Source: Mustela lutreola
Lineage: Eukaryota; Chordata; Mammalia; Carnivora; Mustelidae
NCBI RefSeq assembly: GCF_030435805.1
Contig: NC_081295.1
Coordinates: 157,079,001 to 157,143,000 of the forward strand
Direction of reading: 5' to 3'
DNA: 64,000 bases
Of this stretch, positions 23,397 to 36,030 are shown piece after piece. The translations under genes and the position numbers were made by a program. The notes beneath the pieces were generated by a model that was not told the DNA's origin, made no database searches, and saw only the letters and a program-made list of their open reading frames with translations. Numbering within the stretch: position 1 is the first letter of the stretch; every line of letters starts with the position of its first letter.

Positions 23397-26010
23397 GACA
23401 GAAGCTTTATTAAAGTAATAGTGATTCATTCCTATCATTGCCAACACTATTTCAAGATTCTTTCAGGAACTGGATAGGGCAGAGTTCCTATGTGAGTTAA
23501 TATTATTGAATGTTACGTATTTGAATATCCTAAATATAGACATTGTCTTGTTATCTTTGGTCTTTAAAATGTGTACACATTATCTTACCACTTTGGTTTT
23601 TACAATGTGTAGTTGGTATACTAAGCATCTGGTTAGTGAAAAGATGTATTCTTCCACTTAAACTTTTGTTCTATGCCAGCATTGAAAACTTATGGTATTG
23701 GCTCTATCAGCTTACTTGTGCCAATACTAAGCATTTAACCTATTTTCATTTAATGACTGTTCCCTTAATTATTATCATAAAATTGTGGTTTTGGGAGATG
23801 TCATTTCCCATTATATTCTTTTTTATGGTAATTATTACACTGAATGTCATCTTTTTGTTTTATAGAATCTATTTATTTTTGTTTTACTTAATGAAATTTT
23901 TTCTCTATATATACCTAACCTCTGCTTTTTTCAAGTATTTATTTTCTGTACACAAAGTAATAATTTATGTATGACTTTTATAATGAATTTTCCTATAGCC
24001 TTCATATCATCATGGATGCATTCAGCATTCTTTACAAATCTGAACCTGTAAAGCAGCAAATCATTTTACAAGTTGATCTCAGCAGTGTCATATCTTTCTA
24101 AACTGCCTTCTTGGTTATTAATGACATGATGAATTTAGAATATATCATTATTTTATTCCAGTGGTGCTTTATTACATTGGTGTTATCCTTGGATGAGTTA
24201 ACATTTTATGTTTACCCTCCTTCACTTTGGTGTGTCCTTTATGAGGCACATTCAAAAAGTTGCCAGCAATTTATTTCAGGTAAGTGTTAATCTGTATTTA
24301 TGAATGTATGCAGGAGACTAAACCATGGTCTGTTTTTATTAGCTCTTCTGAGCAGGTATGTTAGAGGACATTCCCTGTTGTACACATTTTAGACTGTCTC
24401 AAATACATTTACAATGAATTTTATTGAGAAACTTTTTCTGCATATTTTTTGTGTGGATACCACTATATACATCTTTAGATGAAATCAAAGGAAGTATAAA
24501 ATAATGTGAAGTGCTATATCTTCTATTCAACTTTTATGAACATTTATTTATACCAGTTTTGTACCGATTTCTTTCACACATCAATGGGTATACTCCAAAA
24601 CATGATTCAGATTTTAAAAGTCTTAGAAGAACTAAAAATATACTGTATGTGTAACCTTTTGTAGATGATAGAACTGAAATTCTCATTTTCTGATGCCTCT
24701 TTGGTTGGTATAGAACTATGCTTCTTCAATACTAAGCAGATGAAAGAGGTAGGAGTCATTGGACTAACCTTAGAGCTGGCAATGTACTGAGTCCAGTGTC
24801 ACTAACCTTTCAAGGGAGCTTCCAGAAAGGTGATTAACCTAATGTTAACAGATGTCTGAGATTTTGTATAACACCAAACTATCCTTTTGTTTATGTCTTT
24901 CTTTGTACTAGTTAAGTCCTTTATAGCACTTTGACCAATCTTTGCTTTGGGAATGTTCCTGACTATATCTCTATGTATTTATCTACGTAATTATGTATCA
25001 CAGAAAGTGATATAAAACATTACACTTTGTAGATTACAGAGTTGGATGACTTTTTAAATTGTTATTCTGATTAGAATGTTGGAGGAAATAATCCTACCTC
25101 TTTCAGGAGTTTCGGGAACTCTAGTTGATAATGTATGAAACAGAAATCTTCAGAAGGAGAAGAAAATTGTGGCCCCCAGATTTTAGAGCTCTGATTCCGC
25201 TAACAATTCAGGGTCAAGGAATTTTCAGAGTTCCTGATAAACTGGTATGGTGATTTTAAGCATCTTTAGGACAAGTTAAGGACTGTAAGAGAGTGGTGGT
25301 GTTTTCAACTTCTCTCTGATTTGAGTATTTGGTTGTTTTACTACTATAAGGAAACAAAAATTCAAACAAGTGGCTTCCATAAATATCTTACAGAAGTAAT
25401 TCTGACACAATGTTTATATTCAAAACCCTTAGTATATTTTGGATGTGATTGAATTCTTCATATTAGTACATTCTACGTCTTAAACTCCTATATCTGAATG
25501 CATTTTCAAGAATATGTTCTATTATAATCTATTGCATGTGAGGTGTGTGCATATCCAGCTGTGTGCAAATCCAGCTGTGAATCATGAGAAACATATTTAC
25601 AATAACGTCTTTCCTTCTCTCCGCATCTCCTTCTGTTTCTTTCTGATTCTCCCTCATTTCCCCTCATCCCTGTTCTCGCTAAAATGTATGTTTATACTCA
25701 CAGTATGTTTATACTTTATAAAGTACAGTTTATACTTACTTATTTATCCTTTCAAGTTCAGAACAAAAGGCCTTTTATACCTCTGACTTATGCAAGCACA
25801 AGGTCCATTTTTTCACTTTTCTTATACTAAATATAAATGACATACTTTTGTGATAATGTGGAACTGTATTGGTATGACCTATGTCAATATAAATGAGTAC
25901 ATTATTTATTCATATAGTTACTGATAAAATCTGAGGGCCATGTCTTGCAACATGATAGACCCTCCAACCATTTATTTTTTTTAAATATTTTAAAAATTGC
26001 TAAATTCTTG
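23397..26010 (+). repeat. Segment C of unit U1 (upstream of OR-1)
   Basis: It aligns in order with parts of U2 at 31071-33180 and 35735-36059, and its last 600 bases with the reverse of 53566-54330. No gene is seen; the region is AT-rich and may hold untranslated exons and promoter elements of OR-1, which cannot be placed from sequence alone. Confidence 0.75.
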
Positions 26011-26040
26011 GTTCTAACAGGAAACATGTGCTAACAGAGG
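26011..26040 (+). promoter_or_regulatory. OR-1 leader: splice acceptor and two-codon upstream frame
   Basis: The bases just before the OR-1 start read as an acceptor (TTCTAACAG, AG at 26019-26020), then a minimal upstream frame ATG-TGC-TAA at 26026-26034, then six bases and the main ATG. The upstream ATG is in frame with the receptor but stopped at once. Olfactory receptor genes commonly have untranslated 5' exons spliced to the coding exon, so the acceptor is plausible. The same layout occurs before OR-3 and OR-4. Confidence 0.5.
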
Positions 26041-26979
26041 ATGGAACAGAAGAATGGCAGCTCTTTCACTGGGTTTATACTGTTCGGTTTCTCTGACCGA
26101 CCTCAACTGGAGCTAGTCCTCTTTGTGGTTCTTCTGATCTTCTATCTGTTCACTCTGCTGGGAAACACCACCATCATTGCCTTGTCCCACCTTGACCCAC
26201 ATCTTCAGACTCCCATGTACTTTTTCCTCTCCAACCTAAGCTTTCTGGACCTGTGTTACACGACCAGCACTGTCCCTCAGCTCTTGGTTCATCTCAGGAC
26301 AACAGACAAGTCTATCTCATTTGGTGGCTGTGTAGTTCAGCTGTTCCTCTCGCTAGGTTTGGGAGGTACAGAATGCATTCTGTTAGGCGTCATGGCATTT
26401 GACCGCTATGCAGCCATCTGCAAGCCCCTGCAGTACACCGTGATCATGCACCCCCGTCTCTGTGCCCTCATGGCTTCTGCATCATGGTTCATTGGTTTTG
26501 CCAACTCCTCACTGGAGACAGTGCTTATCTTCCTCATACCACTCTGTGGGAGAAATAAAATAGACCACTTCTTTTGTGAGGTCCCCCCACTGCTCAAGCT
26601 TGCCTGTGTTGATACCACTGTATATGAGTCTGAGATCTTCTTTTCCAGCATGATCTTTCTTATCATACCTCTGGCATTAATCACCTTTTCCTATGGTTGG
26701 ATTGTTAGGGCAGTCTTAAGAATAAAGTCAGCCTCGGGGCAGAAAAAAGCAGTTGGCACATGTGGGTCCCACATCACAGTGGTCTCCCTGTTCTATGGCA
26801 CGGCTATCTATGTTTACCTCCAGCCCAGCAACAACTACTCCCAGGATCAGGTCAAGTTTGTTTCTCTGTTCTACACTATCATCACACCCATGGTCAACCC
26901 CATCTTATATACACTGAGGAACAAGGATATGATGGGAGCAATAAAGAAGGTGCTATTGAGAGCACATGACTCTAGATGA
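26041..26979 (+). CDS. OR-1: intact family-2 olfactory receptor (OR2Y-like)
   Basis: A 312-codon single-exon G-protein-coupled odorant receptor, expected in the cilia membrane of olfactory neurons coupling to G-olf. Visible landmarks: N-glycosylation site N5-G-S; TM1 with GN at 41-42; [13 protein letters not shown] at 55-67; the TM3-end signature [13 protein letters not shown] at 118-130; extracellular cysteines 97, 169, 179 and 189; SY at 217-218; a TM6-start block ending GTC at 239-241; [13 protein letters not shown] at 283-295. Length is typical for the class. The ATG has A at -3 and G at +4 and aligns in all four paralogues. Odd points: KAVGTC where sisters have KAFGTC or KVFGTC, and DQVKF where they have DQGKF. 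It groups with OR-4 (shared [25 protein letters not shown]). The family-2 call rests on remembered human OR2 sequences, OR2Y1 being the best match I recall, so no symbol is given. Confidence 0.95.
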   Translation: MEQKNGSSFTGFILFGFSDRPQLELVLFVVLLIFYLFTLLGNTTIIALSHLDPHLQTPMYFFLSNLSFLDLCYTTSTVPQLLVHLRTTDKSISFGGCVVQLFLSLGLGGTECILLGVMAFDRYAAICKPLQYTVIMHPRLCALMASASWFIGFANSSLETVLIFLIPLCGRNKIDHFFCEVPPLLKLACVDTTVYESEIFFSSMIFLIIPLALITFSYGWIVRAVLRIKSASGQKKAVGTCGSHITVVSLFYGTAIYVYLQPSNNYSQDQVKFVSLFYTIITPMVNPILYTLRNKDMMGAIKKVLLRAHDSR

Positions 26980-27574
26980 CTAAGCAGGGAAGACCCTTTG
27001 ATGGAAGACTTTGAATGCCAGAATTCTTAATATGTTTGTGTCCTGCATTTGTCATGGAAAATTTCAGCTGACATCTCTCAAGGAGATTTCTTTTTTCTTT
27101 TCTTTTTTCCTATAGCAGGTTTTATTTTTCCCTAATTCATTCATTTAGATGAAATACAAATCAGGTGCCTTTCTTTTCTTTTCTTTTCTTTTTTTAAATA
27201 GTCTCCACACCTCTCATGAGCCTCAAACTCACAACCCTGGGATTAAGTGTTAGATGATCTACCAACTGAGCCAGTCAGACATCTCTTAAAAGTCATGTGT
27301 CTTTTTAAGTGCCCAAACTCATATCATTCTCTTAAGTGAAACATGGAAATTCTAATGAGCAGGGCCAAGGTCAGCTGTCCCAGAGGAAAAGAAAGGACTG
27401 AAAAGTTGAACTGTCTCCAATAGCTACCGTGCCATTTGCTGTTATAAATAATGGGCTTATCCTAGGGTATGAGGTGCAAGCAGTGATCCAGGGGCAGGAC
27501 TCTGAGTTCACAACCCCTGCCAACAGGTTATGCCAATGACTGCAGGTCCTGGACAGACAGAAGTCTAAGGAAAG
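26980..27574 (+). repeat. OR-1 3' flank with old SINE
   Basis: The first 130 bases still resemble the flanks of OR-2 and OR-4. An old antisense SINE remnant lies at about 27190-27290 (GATCTACCAACTGAGCCAGT). Most of segment D is missing here. Confidence 0.6.
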
Positions 27575-28633
27575 AAAATTAAGGAATCTATTCCATTTAC
27601 AATAGCACCAAAAAACACAGGATACCTGGGAATAAACTTAACCAAAGAGGTAAAGGATCTATACACTAGAAACTATAGAACACATATGAAATAAATTGAG
27701 GAAGACACAAAGAGACAGATAAACAATCTATGCTCATCGATTGGAAGAATAAACATTGTGAAAATGTTTATACTGCCCAGAGCAATCTATACTTTCAATG
27801 CCATCTTGATCAAAATTACACCAGCATTGTTAAAAGTGCTGGAATAATCCTAAAATTTGTATGCAACCAGAAAAGACCCCAAATCACTAAGGAAATGTTG
27901 AAAAAGAAAAAAAAGCTGGGGCGTCACGTTGCCTAATTTCAAGCTTTACTCCAAAGCTGTGATCACCAAAACAGCATGGCACTGGCACAAAAACAGACAC
28001 ATAGATCAATGGAACAGAGTAGACAGTCCAGATATGGACCCTCAACTTTTTGGTCAAATAATCTTTGACAAAGCAGGAAAAAATATCCAGTGGGAAAAAG
28101 ACAGTCTCTTCAATAAATGGTGCTGAGAAAATTGGACACTATATATAGAAGAATGAAACTCAACCATTCTCTTACACCATTCACAAAGATAAACTCGAAA
28201 TGGATGAAAGACCTCAACATGAAGCAGGAATCTATCTAAATCCTAGAGGAGAACAGAAGCAGTAACCTCTTCGGTATTGGCCACAGCAACTTCTTTTAAG
28301 ACAAAAGGCAAAGGAAACAAAAGTGAAAATGAACTTTTAGGACATCATCAAGATCAAAAGCTTCTGCACAGCAAAGGAAACAGTCAACAAAACAAAGAGG
28401 CAACCGACGGAATGGGAGAAGATATTCTCAATTGACACTATAGACAAAGGGCCGATATCCAAGATCTATAAGAACTCCTCAAAGTCAACACACACAAAAC
28501 AGATAATCATCTCAAAAAATGGACAGAAGACATGAACAAACACTTCTCCAATGAAAACATGCAAATGGCTAACAGACACATGAAAAAAATATTCATCATC
28601 ATTAGTCATTGAGGAAATTCAAATCAAAACCTT

Positions 28634-29140
28634 ACCCCAAAGATACAGATGTCGTGAAAAGAAGGGCCATCTGTACCCCAATGTTTATAGCAGCAATGGC
28701 CATGGTCGCCAAACTGTGGAAAGAATCAAGATGCCCTTCAACGGACGAATGGATAAGGAAAATGTGGTCCATATACACTATGGAGTATTATGCCTCCATC
28801 AGAAAGGACGAATACCCAACTTTTGTAGCAACATGGACGGGGCTGGAAGAGATCCTGCTGAGTGAAATAAGTCAAGCAGAGAGAGTCAATTATCATATGG
28901 TTTCACTTATTTGTGGAGCATAACAAATAGCATGGAGGACATGGGGAGTTAGAGAGGAGAAGGGAGTTGGGGGAAATTGGAAGGGGAGGTGACTCTGAAA
29001 AACAATCTGAGGGGTTTGAAGTGGCAGGGGGGTAGGAGGTTGGGGTACCAGGTGGTGGGTATTATAGAGGGCACAGATTGCATGGAGCACTGGGTGTGGT
29101 GAAAAAATAATGAATACTGTTATGCTGAAAATAAATAAAA
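28634..29140 (+). mobile_element. Young LINE-1 3' fragment
   Basis: The last ORF2 codons (ending ICGA) and the 3'UTR, with an AATAAATAAA tail, sit inside an older LINE-1. Flanks CAAAACC and CAAAATACC may be the target duplication. Confidence 0.85.
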
Positions 29141-29539
29141 AACAAAATACCTCACAGAGATACCACCTTAAACCAGTTAGAATGGCCAAAATTACCAGCA
29201 TAGGAAACAACAAGTTCTGGAGAGGATGTGGAGAAAGGGAAGAAATAGGAACCTTCTTAACACTAATGTAGCCACTTGGAAAAACTGTGTGGAGTTTCCT
29301 TAAAAAATTAAAAATAGGACTACCTTATGACCCTACAATTGCACTACCAGGTTTTTACCCCAAAGATACAGATGTAGTGAAAAGAAGGGCCATCTGTACC
29401 CCAATGTTCATAGCAGCAATCGTCATGGTCGCCAAACTGTGGAAAGAGCCAAGATGGCCTTCAATGGATGAATAGGTAAAGAAGATATGGTCCATATATA
29501 CAATGGAGTATTACACTTCCATCAGAAAGGATGAATACC

Positions 29540-29740
29540 AGGGTGCCTGGGTGGCTCAGTGGGTTAAGCCTCTGCCTTCAGCTCAGGTCATGATCTCAAG
29601 GGCCTGGGATCGAACCCCACATAGGGCTCTCTGCTCAGCAGGGAGCCTGCTTCCTCCTCTCTCTCTCTACCTGCCTCTCTGCCACTTGTGATCTCTGTCT
29701 GTCAAATAAATAAATAATAAAAATAAAATCTTTAAAAAAA
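29540..29740 (+). mobile_element. Young CAN-SINE
   Basis: A canonical SINE with a perfect 16-base target duplication AGAAAGGATGAATACC (29524-29539 and 29741-29756). Confidence 0.95.
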
Positions 29741-30127
29741 AGAAAGGATGAATACCCAACTTTTGTATCAACATGGACAGGACTGGAGATTATGCTGAGT
29801 GAAATAAGTCAAGCAGAGAGAGTCAATTATCATATGGTTTCACTTACTTGTGGAACATAAGGAATAACATGGAGGACATTAGGAGAAGGAAAGAAGTGAA
29901 TAGGAGTAAATTGAAGGAGGAGACTCCTCCCCCCATGAAAGACTGTGGACTCTGAGAAACAAACTGAGAGACTTGGAAGAGAGGGCATGGGGGGATAGGT
30001 AGCCTCGTGGTGGGTATTAAGGAGGGCATGTGCACTGGGTGTGGTGCATAAACAATGAATCTTGGAACACTGAAAAATATAATTAAAAAAAAAACTAGTG
30101 ATGTATTATATGTTGGCTAACTGAGAA

Positions 30128-30228
30128 TGAAAGAAAGGAAGAAAGGAAGAGAGAGAGAGAGAGAGGAAGGAAGGAAGGAAGGGAGGGAGGGAGGGGAGGG
30201 AAGGGGAGGGGAGGAGAGGAGAGGGTTC
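30128..30228. repeat. Purine-rich GA/GGA tract
   Basis: Runs of GAAA, GA, GGAA, GGGA and GGGGA make almost pure purine over 100 bases. A second short GA tract follows at 30446-30480 beyond a SINE. Confidence 0.9.
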
Positions 30229-30445
30229 AGTGCCTGGACTCCTCAGTAGGTTAAGCCTCTGCCTTCGACTCAGGTCATGATTTCAGGGTCCTGGGATCGA
30301 GCCCTGAATCAGGCTCTTTGCTCAGCAGGAAACCTGATTCCCCCTCTCTGTCTGCCTGCCTCTCTGCCTGCTTGTGATCTCTCTCCCTGCCAAATAAATA
30401 AATAAAATCTTAAAAATAAATAAATAAATAAATAAATAAAAAGAA
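30229..30445 (+). mobile_element. CAN-SINE
   Basis: Head near 30240 (CCTCAGTAGGTTAAGCCTCT), tail of repeated AAATA units to 30445. Confidence 0.88.
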
Positions 30446-30600
30446 AAAGAAAGAGAGAGAGAGAAACTGGGGGGGAGGGGAAAGTGGACTATAATGTATT
30501 TGGTATATTCCTTTTTTTTAATTTGAAGAGATTTTTGTTAGCCAATATTTATTTTTTATTGTTGTTAATAAACAAGAATTTTTGTCAAAAATTAATTAAT

Positions 30601-33180
30601 TAATTAATTAAAATACAAAATTCTGTTTCTCAGCTAGGACATTTTAAATGCTGAGGTAGCTACCTGGGATAGCACCTATGCCATTAAACAGGGAGGACAG
30701 AGTATTTCCACCATACAGATGGATATTGTATGGGAGACTTGTGTCCAGCTTCTTACGGGATCAGGCTCATGCCATCTTCTACCTGAGACCACATCCTTCC
30801 TTAGCAGCATTCTCTGCTCTGTTTTGCTTCCCTCATCGCCTTTATCCTGAGGGCACTCCCTGAACAAACCATGTGCAGTGGAAATCCTACTTGATCCTCT
30901 TCTCCCAAGGAACGTGGATGAAAACATTGTCCATGTTAATTAGACCTGTCATTTCTGGTGTTGGGATAGTTGCCTTCCCCCTCATTAGCTCATCCTGCAT
31001 TGCCCTCGGGAGCCTGTTCTAGTATATCTGGAGTCAGCTCAGACCTAGGGGACAGAAGCTTTATTAAAGTAGTAGTTTTTCATTTCTACCACTGCCAACA
31101 TTATTTCAGGTTTATTCAGGAACTGAATAGGGCAGGGTTTGTATGTCAATTATAAAGGTGGCTGTTATATATTTGAAATATCTTCAGTACAAATATTATC
31201 TTGAGATCTTTGACCTTTAAAATGTGCAGTACATACTGAGCATCTATCTCTGTGGAAAAATGTATTCTTTTATTTAAACTTTTAGACATGTTGTCAGCAT
31301 TGAACACTTATGCTATTGGCTCTATCAGCTTACATGTGCTGATACTAAGCATTTAACCTCTTTCATTTGATGCCTGTTTTCTTAATTATTATTGGAAAAT
31401 TGTGTTCTTGTGAGATGTCATTTCCCATCATATTTTTGGATAGTAATTATCTCATAGAATGTCATCTTTTTTATTTTGTGGAATCTACTTATTTTTATTT
31501 TACCTAATAAAATTTTTTCTCTATTTATATAACCTGTGCTTTCTTCACGTATTTATTTTTTTGGTATGTAAAGGAATAATTTATGTCTGATTTTTATAAC
31601 TGCAGTTTCCTGTATCATATATATCATGATAGGTACTAAGGACACCATTCTTTGCTCCTGTACCTAAGATGGATGTGTTCAATATTTTCAGTCAGCATTA
31701 TTTACATTGTTTATCTAAGAGGAATCAATGTCTCTTACTGCATTTGGTCATTTGATACCTACCTATATAGATATTGGTGCTTAGTCTACATATCAATTCT
31801 TTATATTTTGTAAGAAGGAAATAAAACAAAATTTCCTCCTTAACCTTAGCCTAAACATACCTTTCTCTGAAAAGGTTTCTTTCTGTGCTGGTGCACGCAG
31901 CTTTAAGATGGATGGATGGATGCTGAGGAGGAGAGAAAGAAGAGAACACAGTGACCCAGGTCAGCAGAAAGTTCTCTTGAGAATTGATGGGAGATGAATT
32001 ATGCAGCCTCATCTTTCCCATATCCAGAGTTACTAAAGGATAATTTTCCTAAATGCAAGGTGAAAAAGATAAAGGTAAGAAGATAGACAATGATATTCAT
32101 ATTCTAGTTCTCTCCTAGTGTGCTGTCCAGGAAGGCACTGGAAGCAATCCTAACAGAGAAAGACAATCACATTCCTTTTTCGCTTTTGGTGGGCATCTTC
32201 TTTGCCTGACATTTTCTTTTACTTTTTTTTTTTTAATTTTTTCAATTTATTTATTTTCAGAAAAACAGTATTCATTATTTTTTCACCATACCCAGTGCTC
32301 CATGCAATCCATGCCCTCTATAATACCCACCACCTGGTACCCCAATCTCCCACCCCCACCCGCCACTTCAAACCCCTCAGATTGTTTTTTAGAGTCCATA
32401 GTCTCTCGTGATTCACCTCCCCTTCCAATTTACCCCAACTCCCTTCTCCTCTCTAACACCCCTTTTCACCTTAAAATCATATTCATTTTTATACCTGTTA
32501 AATAGCCAGTCATTCAGCATTCTTTTATGTATACACACACATATGTATACAATCCTGTAAAGCAGCAAATCATATTTACAAGTTTATCTCAGCAGAGTTT
32601 TATCTTTGCTCAACTGCCTTCTTAGTTCTTATGGCTAAGATAATATTAAAATATACCATTATTTTATTCTAATGGTGCATTATTATATTGTTGTTTCCCT
32701 TGGATGAATTAGCATTTTATGTTTACTCTCCTTTACTTTGGTGAGTGCATTTATGAAGCACATTTAAAAAGTTGCCAGCAATTTATTTCAGATAAATACC
32801 TATCTATATTTGTGTGAGTGTGCAGGAGACCGAAACATGGTTTATTTTATTTGCTCTTCTGAGCGTGTGTGAATCAGGGCACATTCCCTATTGTTGCACA
32901 TTCAGACTGTCTCAAATACCTTTATAATTAATTCCATTAAGAAAGTTTTTCTGCATAGATTTATATGCATGGCTGGTACTGATCACATCTTTATAGGAAA
33001 TCAAAGGTGGTATAAAATAGTGTGAAATGCTACATTCTCAATTCATAGTTCATGAACATTTAATGGATATTGTAACAATTTCTCCCACACAACAATGTGT
33101 CTACCCCCCAAGACCAATTCAGCTTTGAGAAGTCTTAGGCGAATTAAAAATGTACTGTGTGCCTAACTGTTTCCATATGA
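30601..33180 (+). repeat. Segments B and C of unit U2 (upstream of OR-2)
   Basis: B (30601-31060) matches 18910-19366. C continues in register with 23412 onward. The target GGGGACAGAAGCTTTATTAAAG at about 31050-31075 is unoccupied here but holds the twin-primed LINE-1 in U1. About 31640-32220 has no clear counterpart in U1, and segment A is absent. No gene is seen. Confidence 0.75.
32222..32460 (-). mobile_element. LINE-1 3' fragment, reversed
   Basis: A T-rich tail then antisense 3'UTR (CACCATACCCAGTGCTCCAT), truncated after about 235 bases. Confidence 0.88.
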
Positions 33181-33199
33181 TGGAGTTGGAATACTCATT

Positions 33200-34880
33200 G
33201 TCTTTTTTTTCTTTTGTTGATTTCAAGTTTTCATTTAAATTCTAGTTAGTTAACATATAGGGTAAATTTGGTTTCAGATTTAGAATTTAGTGATTCATCA
33301 CCTACATATAACACCCCATGCTCATCAAAATTCTTTCTTAATACCCATCACCCATCTAGCCCATCCCCCACCCACCTCTCTGCATCAGCCCTGAGTTTGT
33401 TCCTGGTCATTAAGAAACTCATATAGTTTGCGTCCCAAAATTCTTTTTTCCTGTCCGCTATATTCGTCTGTTTCGTTTCCTAAGTTCTATATATGAGTGA
33501 AATCATATGGTAGTTGTCTTTCTCTGACTGACTTATTTCACTTAGCATAATACCCTCTAGTTCCATCACATTGTTGCAAATGGCAAGATTTCTTTTTTTG
33601 ATGGTTGCATAATATTCCATTGTCTTCTTTATCATATACCACATCTTCTTTATCCATTCATCTGTTGATGGACATTTGGGCTTTTTCCATACTTTGGTTA
33701 TTGTGGACACTGCTGCTATAAACATTGGGGTGTAGGTGCCCCTTCAGATCACTATATTTGTGTATTTGAAGTAAATACCCAGTAGTGCAATTGATGGGAG
33801 CTCTATTTTCAACTTTCTGAGGACCCTCCATACTGTTTTCCAGAGTAGCTGTAGCAGCTTGCATTCCCAAGAAGGTAAGAGGGATCCCTTTTCTCCACAT
33901 CCCTGCCAACATCCTGGTGTTTCCTATGTTGTTCATGTTCGCCATTCTGACAGGTGTGAGGTGATATCTCATCATGGTATTGATTTGTGCTTCCCTGATG
34001 ATGACTGATGTTGAGCATCTTTTCATGTGTCAGTCAGCCATCTGGATGTCTTTGGAGAAATATCTGTCCAATGTCTCCTGTCCTTTTCTAACTGGATTGT
34101 TTATTTTTGGGGTGCTGAGTTTGACAAGTTCTTTATAGATTTTGGATACTAACCCTCTATCACATATGTCATTTGCAAATGTCTTCTCCCATTCCATAGG
34201 TTGAATTTCCATTTTGTTAAGAGTTTCCTTTCCTGTGCAGAGGCTTTCTATATTGATGAAGTCCCAATAGTTAATTTTTGCTTTTGTTCCCTTGCCCAAG
34301 GAGACACATCTGGTTGCTACAGCAGAGGTCAAAAAGCATGCTGCCTGGGATCTCCTCTAGGATTTTGATGTATTCCTGTCTCACATTTAGGTCTTTCTTT
34401 CATTTTGAGTTTATTTTTGTTTGTGGTATAAAAAAATGGTCCAGTTTAACTCTTCTGCATGTGGCTATTCAATTTTCCCATCATCATTTGTCTTTTTTCC
34501 ACTGGATATTCTTTCCTGCTTTGTCGAAGACTAGGTGGCCATAGAGTTGATAATCCATTTCTGGGTTCTCTATTCTGTTCCATTGCTCTATGTGTCTGTT
34601 TTTGTGGCAGTACCATAATGTCTCCACAATTACAGTTTTGTAACACAGCTTGAAGTCCAGAATTCTGATGCTTCCCACTTTGTTTTGTTTTGTTTTTCAA
34701 CATTATTTTGGCTATGTGGGTCTTTCTGGTGCAATACAAATTTTAGGATTGTTCCAGCTCTGTGAAAAGTGTTAATGGTATTTTGATAGGGAGTGCATTT
34801 AATGTGTAGATTGTTTGGATAGTTTAAGCATTTTAACAATATTAATCTTTCAGTCCATGAGTATGGAAAGTAATCCCATT
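33200..34880 (-). mobile_element. Old LINE-1 3' half, reversed
   Basis: Antisense 3'UTR (33210-33480) followed by antisense ORF2 up to the region near ACAATATTAATCTTTCAGTC (34837). It interrupts segment C of U2. Confidence 0.82.
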
Positions 34881-35235
34881 TGATCAATATCACTCAGCAT
34901 CAGGGGAATACAACTCAAAACCTCACACTGGTCAGAATGGCTAAAATTAACAAGTCAGGAAACAACAGATATTGGCAAGGTTACAGAGAAAGGGGTACCC
35001 TCTACACTGTTGGTGGGAATGCAAACTGGTGCAGCCACTCTGGAAAACTCCTCAAAAGGTAGAAAAAAGAGTTACCCTACAACCTGGTAATTGCACTACT
35101 AGGTATTTATCCAGAGGATAGAAACATAGTAATTTGAAAGGGCACCTGCACCCCAATGTTTATATCAGCAATGCCCACAATAGCCAAAATATAAAAAGAG
35201 CCCAGGTGTCCATTGACAAATGAATGGATAAAGAC

Positions 35236-35267
<32 letters not shown>

Positions 35268-35268
35268 C

Positions 35269-35303
<35 letters not shown>

Positions 35304-35730
35304 ATTTTAGCTTTAGCTATCTTTATCTAAATGAATATTACTCAGCCATCAAAAAGAATGAAATCTTGCCATTTACAATGACAAGATGGAACTAGAGGGT
35401 ATTATGCTAAGCAAAATAAGTCAGTCAAAGTCTGATTTCACTCATATGTGGGATTTAAGAAACCAAACAGATGAACCTAGGGGAAAGGAAGTAAAAATAA
35501 AATAAGATGAAAACAGAGAGGGAGTCTAACCATAGGAAACAAACTGAGGGTTGTTGGAGGGGAGGTGAGTGGGAGAACTGGGTAAGTGGATGATGGACAT
35601 TGAGGAAGGCATATGATGTAATCGGCACAAGATGTTATACACAACTGATGAATCACTGAACTCTACCTCTGAAACTAATAATAGAGTTTATGTTGACTAA
35701 ATTTAATTTAGATAAATACTTTAAAAATGT
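34881..35730 (+). mobile_element. Old LINE-1 C-terminus and 3' end
   Basis: Sense ORF2 C-terminus (CTGTTGGTGGGAATGCAAAC near 35009) and 3'UTR. It meets the reversed LINE-1 tail to tail. It contains a GT then TA microsatellite at about 35243-35303. Confidence 0.8.
35243..35303. repeat. (GT)n(TA)n microsatellite
   Basis: TGTGTGTG and then ATATATAT tracts inside LINE-1 sequence. Confidence 0.95.
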
Positions 35731-36030
35731 TTAATGAACCTACATATCTACAGTACTTTAAGTGTCATTAATCTCTAACCAAAAGATATTTTGTACCTAC
35801 AACTGATGCAAATATAGGGGACATTATGTATTTTTTTCTTATATTAAATTAAAATGATTTTTTGTGATAATGTGGAACTAAATTGGTATAAGCTATGCAA
35901 TTTCAATGAGCACATCATTTCTTCACATACTGATGAAATCCAGTGGCCTTTACTCTAAAACATAATAGATCCTCCTCCGCACCAACTGTTTACTTCTTTG
36001 AAGATTTCCTTTAAAAACTGCTAAACGCTT

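Larger units (their letters stand above)
27575..30095 (+). mobile_element. LINE-1 body with nested LINE-1 and SINE
   Basis: ORF2 sequence resumes from 27590 (ATTCCATTTACAATAGCACC) to a 3' end near 30090. It is interrupted by a young LINE-1 3' end (28634-29140) and a SINE (29540-29740), and the old sequence rejoins after each. Confidence 0.85.

Noticed and set aside
23543-23974. A 143-codon Leu/Ile/Phe-rich frame
   Set aside because: AT-rich chance frame in segment C; the U2 counterpart is not open and no family is recognised.
26406-26684. A 92-codon frame antisense to the receptors, present in all four
   Set aside because: Shadow of the conserved receptor coding sequence, with no supporting features of its own.
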